Positions 5,171 through 6,515 of a DNA stretch of 6,515 nucleotides are shown here, in pieces. The stretch is taken from assembly GCA_023391315.1 (NCBI GenBank), contig JAEWBD010000151.1, forward strand, positions 1-6,515. The letters run 5' to 3'. Numbering within the stretch: the first letter of the stretch is position 1; every line of letters starts with the position of its first letter. The translations under genes and the position numbers were made by a program. The DNA is from Bacteroidota bacterium. GTDB taxonomy: Bacteria; Bacteroidota; Bacteroidia; Chitinophagales; Chitinophagaceae. The notes beneath the pieces were generated by a model, which searched no databases, had not been told where the DNA came from, and worked only from the letters and a program-made list of their open reading frames with translations.

Positions 5171-6515
5171 ATGTATTCTACAGAGCAGGTTCATCATCTT
5201 GAAAAAATTTCAAGGGAATTTCTTAAAAATGCAGCATCACCAAAAGATATTAATGAGCTCAGAAAAGCATTGCGCCTTCATGAATATCGCTATTATATTA
5301 TGAGCGATCCGCTGGTATCAGATACGGAATACGACCAGCTATATAAACAGCTTGAAGCATTAGAAAAAGAACATCCGGAACTTATTACAAAAAACTCCCC
5401 CACGCAGCGTGTAGGCAGCAGTTTGATTTTGAATACGGCTTTTCCAACGGTGCAGCATCTTGTGCCCATGCTTAGTTTGGATAACAGTTATAACGAAGAA
5501 GACCTGGTAGATTTCGACCGCAAAGCGCGGGAAAATACCGGCCTTGATATAATTGAATATTGCGTGGAGCCAAAGTTTGACGGCGCCAGCATTTCGCTGC
5601 TTTATGAAGATGATGAGTTAAGCCGCGGCGTTACACGCGGTAATGGTGAGGAAGGCGAAGAAATCACAACCAACATTAAACAGGTGCGTTCCATTCCTTT
5701 GTCGGCGGCATTTTCTGAATATAACATTCAAACGGCTGAGATACGCGGCGAAGTGTTGATGAGCAAAAAATCGTTTGCAAAATATAATGCTCAAATGGAA
5801 GAAGAAGGCTTGCCTGTGCTGGCTAACCCGCGCAATGCAGCCAGCGGCAGCTTGCGCATTAAAGACCCGAAGCTCGTTGCCAAAAGAAACCTTGAAGCAT
5901 TTTTGTACCATGTGAGTTATTATACCACGTTGGAAGGGAAAAAAGTTTCAGACGAAAAAGATCACTCCAAAGAAAATATTTCTAAAAACGAAGCGCCTTT
6001 TATTACGCATAGCGAATCGCTGAAGATGTTGTGGGACCTGGGTTTCCGCAGTCCTGAAAAAGAAAAAAAAGTGGTGAAGGGAATTGATGCAGTAATAAAA
6101 TATTGCCGGGAATTTGAAGCCAAACGCGATGACCTGCCTTATGAAATTGATGGTATGGTGATAAAGGTAAATGACCTTGCCCTGCAGGACAAACTGGGCA
6201 TGACATCGCATCATCCGCGCTGGGCCATTGCTTTTAAATTCAAGGCAAGGCAGGGCACCACAAAACTCATTGGTGTTGAATTTAACGTTGGCAGAACAGG
6301 CGCTGTAACGCCGGTGGCCAAACTTGAACCGGTATTTATCGGCGGTGTTACAGTGTCAAGCATTTCCATGCATAACGAAGAATACATTAAAGAAAAAGAT
6401 TTGCGCATCGGCGATACTGTTTTGGTAGAAAGGGCAGGCGATGTAATTCCGCAAATTGTAAAATCAATACCTGAGGTTAGAACAGGCCACGAAAAAATTA
6501 TTCATTATCCAAAAA
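5171..6515 (+). CDS. ligA: NAD-dependent DNA ligase, N-terminal part
   Basis: Open to the window edge: 448 residues of an enzyme usually about 670-700 long. LigA seals nicks in duplex DNA in replication and repair, using NAD+ as AMP donor. Landmarks: domain Ia NMN-binding block with HEYRYY at 37-42, DP at 46-47 and SDTEYD at 50-55; SPTQRVGS at 76-83; HLVPMLSLDNSY at 96-107; motif I EPKFDG with the AMP-accepting Lys135; TRGNGEEGEE at 155-164, where most ligases have TRGDG; EIRGEVLM at 190-197; NPRNAASGSLR at 219-229; motif IV DGMVIKVND at 327-335; motif V WAIAFKF at 351-357; then the start of the OB fold with VGRTGAVTPVAKLEPV at 373-388 and GDTVLVERAGDVIPQI at 414-429. Zinc finger, HhH and BRCT regions lie beyond the edge. 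Lys135 instead of Lys115 in E. coli reflects a slightly longer N-terminus. A charged insert near 257-275 (Lys, Asp, Glu rich) separates two adenylation-domain strands and looks like a surface loop. Confidence 0.97.
   Translation, partial: MYSTEQVHHLEKISREFLKNAASPKDINELRKALRLHEYRYYIMSDPLVSDTEYDQLYKQLEALEKEHPELITKNSPTQRVGSSLILNTAFPTVQHLVPMLSLDNSYNEEDLVDFDRKARENTGLDIIEYCVEPKFDGASISLLYEDDELSRGVTRGNGEEGEEITTNIKQVRSIPLSAAFSEYNIQTAEIRGEVLMSKKSFAKYNAQMEEEGLPVLANPRNAASGSLRIKDPKLVAKRNLEAFLYHVSYYTTLEGKKVSDEKDHSKENISKNEAPFITHSESLKMLWDLGFRSPEKEKKVVKGIDAVIKYCREFEAKRDDLPYEIDGMVIKVNDLALQDKLGMTSHHPRWAIAFKFKARQGTTKLIGVEFNVGRTGAVTPVAKLEPVFIGGVTVSSISMHNEEYIKEKDLRIGDTVLVERAGDVIPQIVKSIPEVRTGHEKIIHYPK

Noticed and set aside
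5618..6408. Several minus-strand open frames of 65-97 codons opposite ligA
   Set aside because: All oppose the intact adenylation and OB-fold motifs of ligA; Phe/His-rich translations are reverse-complement artefacts of Lys/Glu-rich coding.

Overview
The window looks like chromosomal DNA from a member of the Bacteroidota, probably the Chitinophagaceae or a close relative. The reasons are moderate-to-low GC, housekeeping proteins of Bacteroidota flavour, no recognisable Shine-Dalgarno sequence in front of any start codon, and TAnnTTTG-like promoter boxes directly upstream of several starts. The lineage is an inference from these traits, not from a database search. All supported genes are on the + strand, tightly packed, with no RNA gene, insertion sequence, CRISPR array or prophage signature. 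No gene-free stretch exceeds about 115 bases.

Layout: (1) 1-784, the C-terminal 260 residues of a delta-1-pyrroline-5-carboxylate dehydrogenase (proline catabolism), followed at once by a clear intrinsic terminator (805-835). (2) 898-3377, a two-gene unit of a GntP-family sugar-acid permease and a type I glycerate kinase 5 bases downstream; together they suggest uptake of glycerate or a related hydroxy-acid and its phosphorylation into lower glycolysis. (3) 3406-4233, formyltetrahydrofolate deformylase PurU (ACT domain plus formyltransferase domain), linking the one-carbon pool to purine synthesis. (4) 4291-5097, a small, very basic 57-residue ORF followed 6 bases later by a 208-residue uncharacterised protein. 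The larger protein resembles the TIR / nucleoside-deoxyribosyltransferase group in its strand and helix order and in a conserved-looking Glu in an 'NMPFELG' motif. (5) 5171-6515, the first 448 residues of NAD-dependent DNA ligase LigA, cut by the window end.

Most of the window is ordinary metabolism and replication. The stretch worth attention is the small basic ORF plus TIR/deoxyribosyltransferase-like pair between purU and ligA, which could be a nucleotide- or NAD-processing module, possibly defensive. That function is inferred from motif order only. A second observation is that promoter-like boxes lie so close to several start codons that very short or leaderless mRNAs are predicted.
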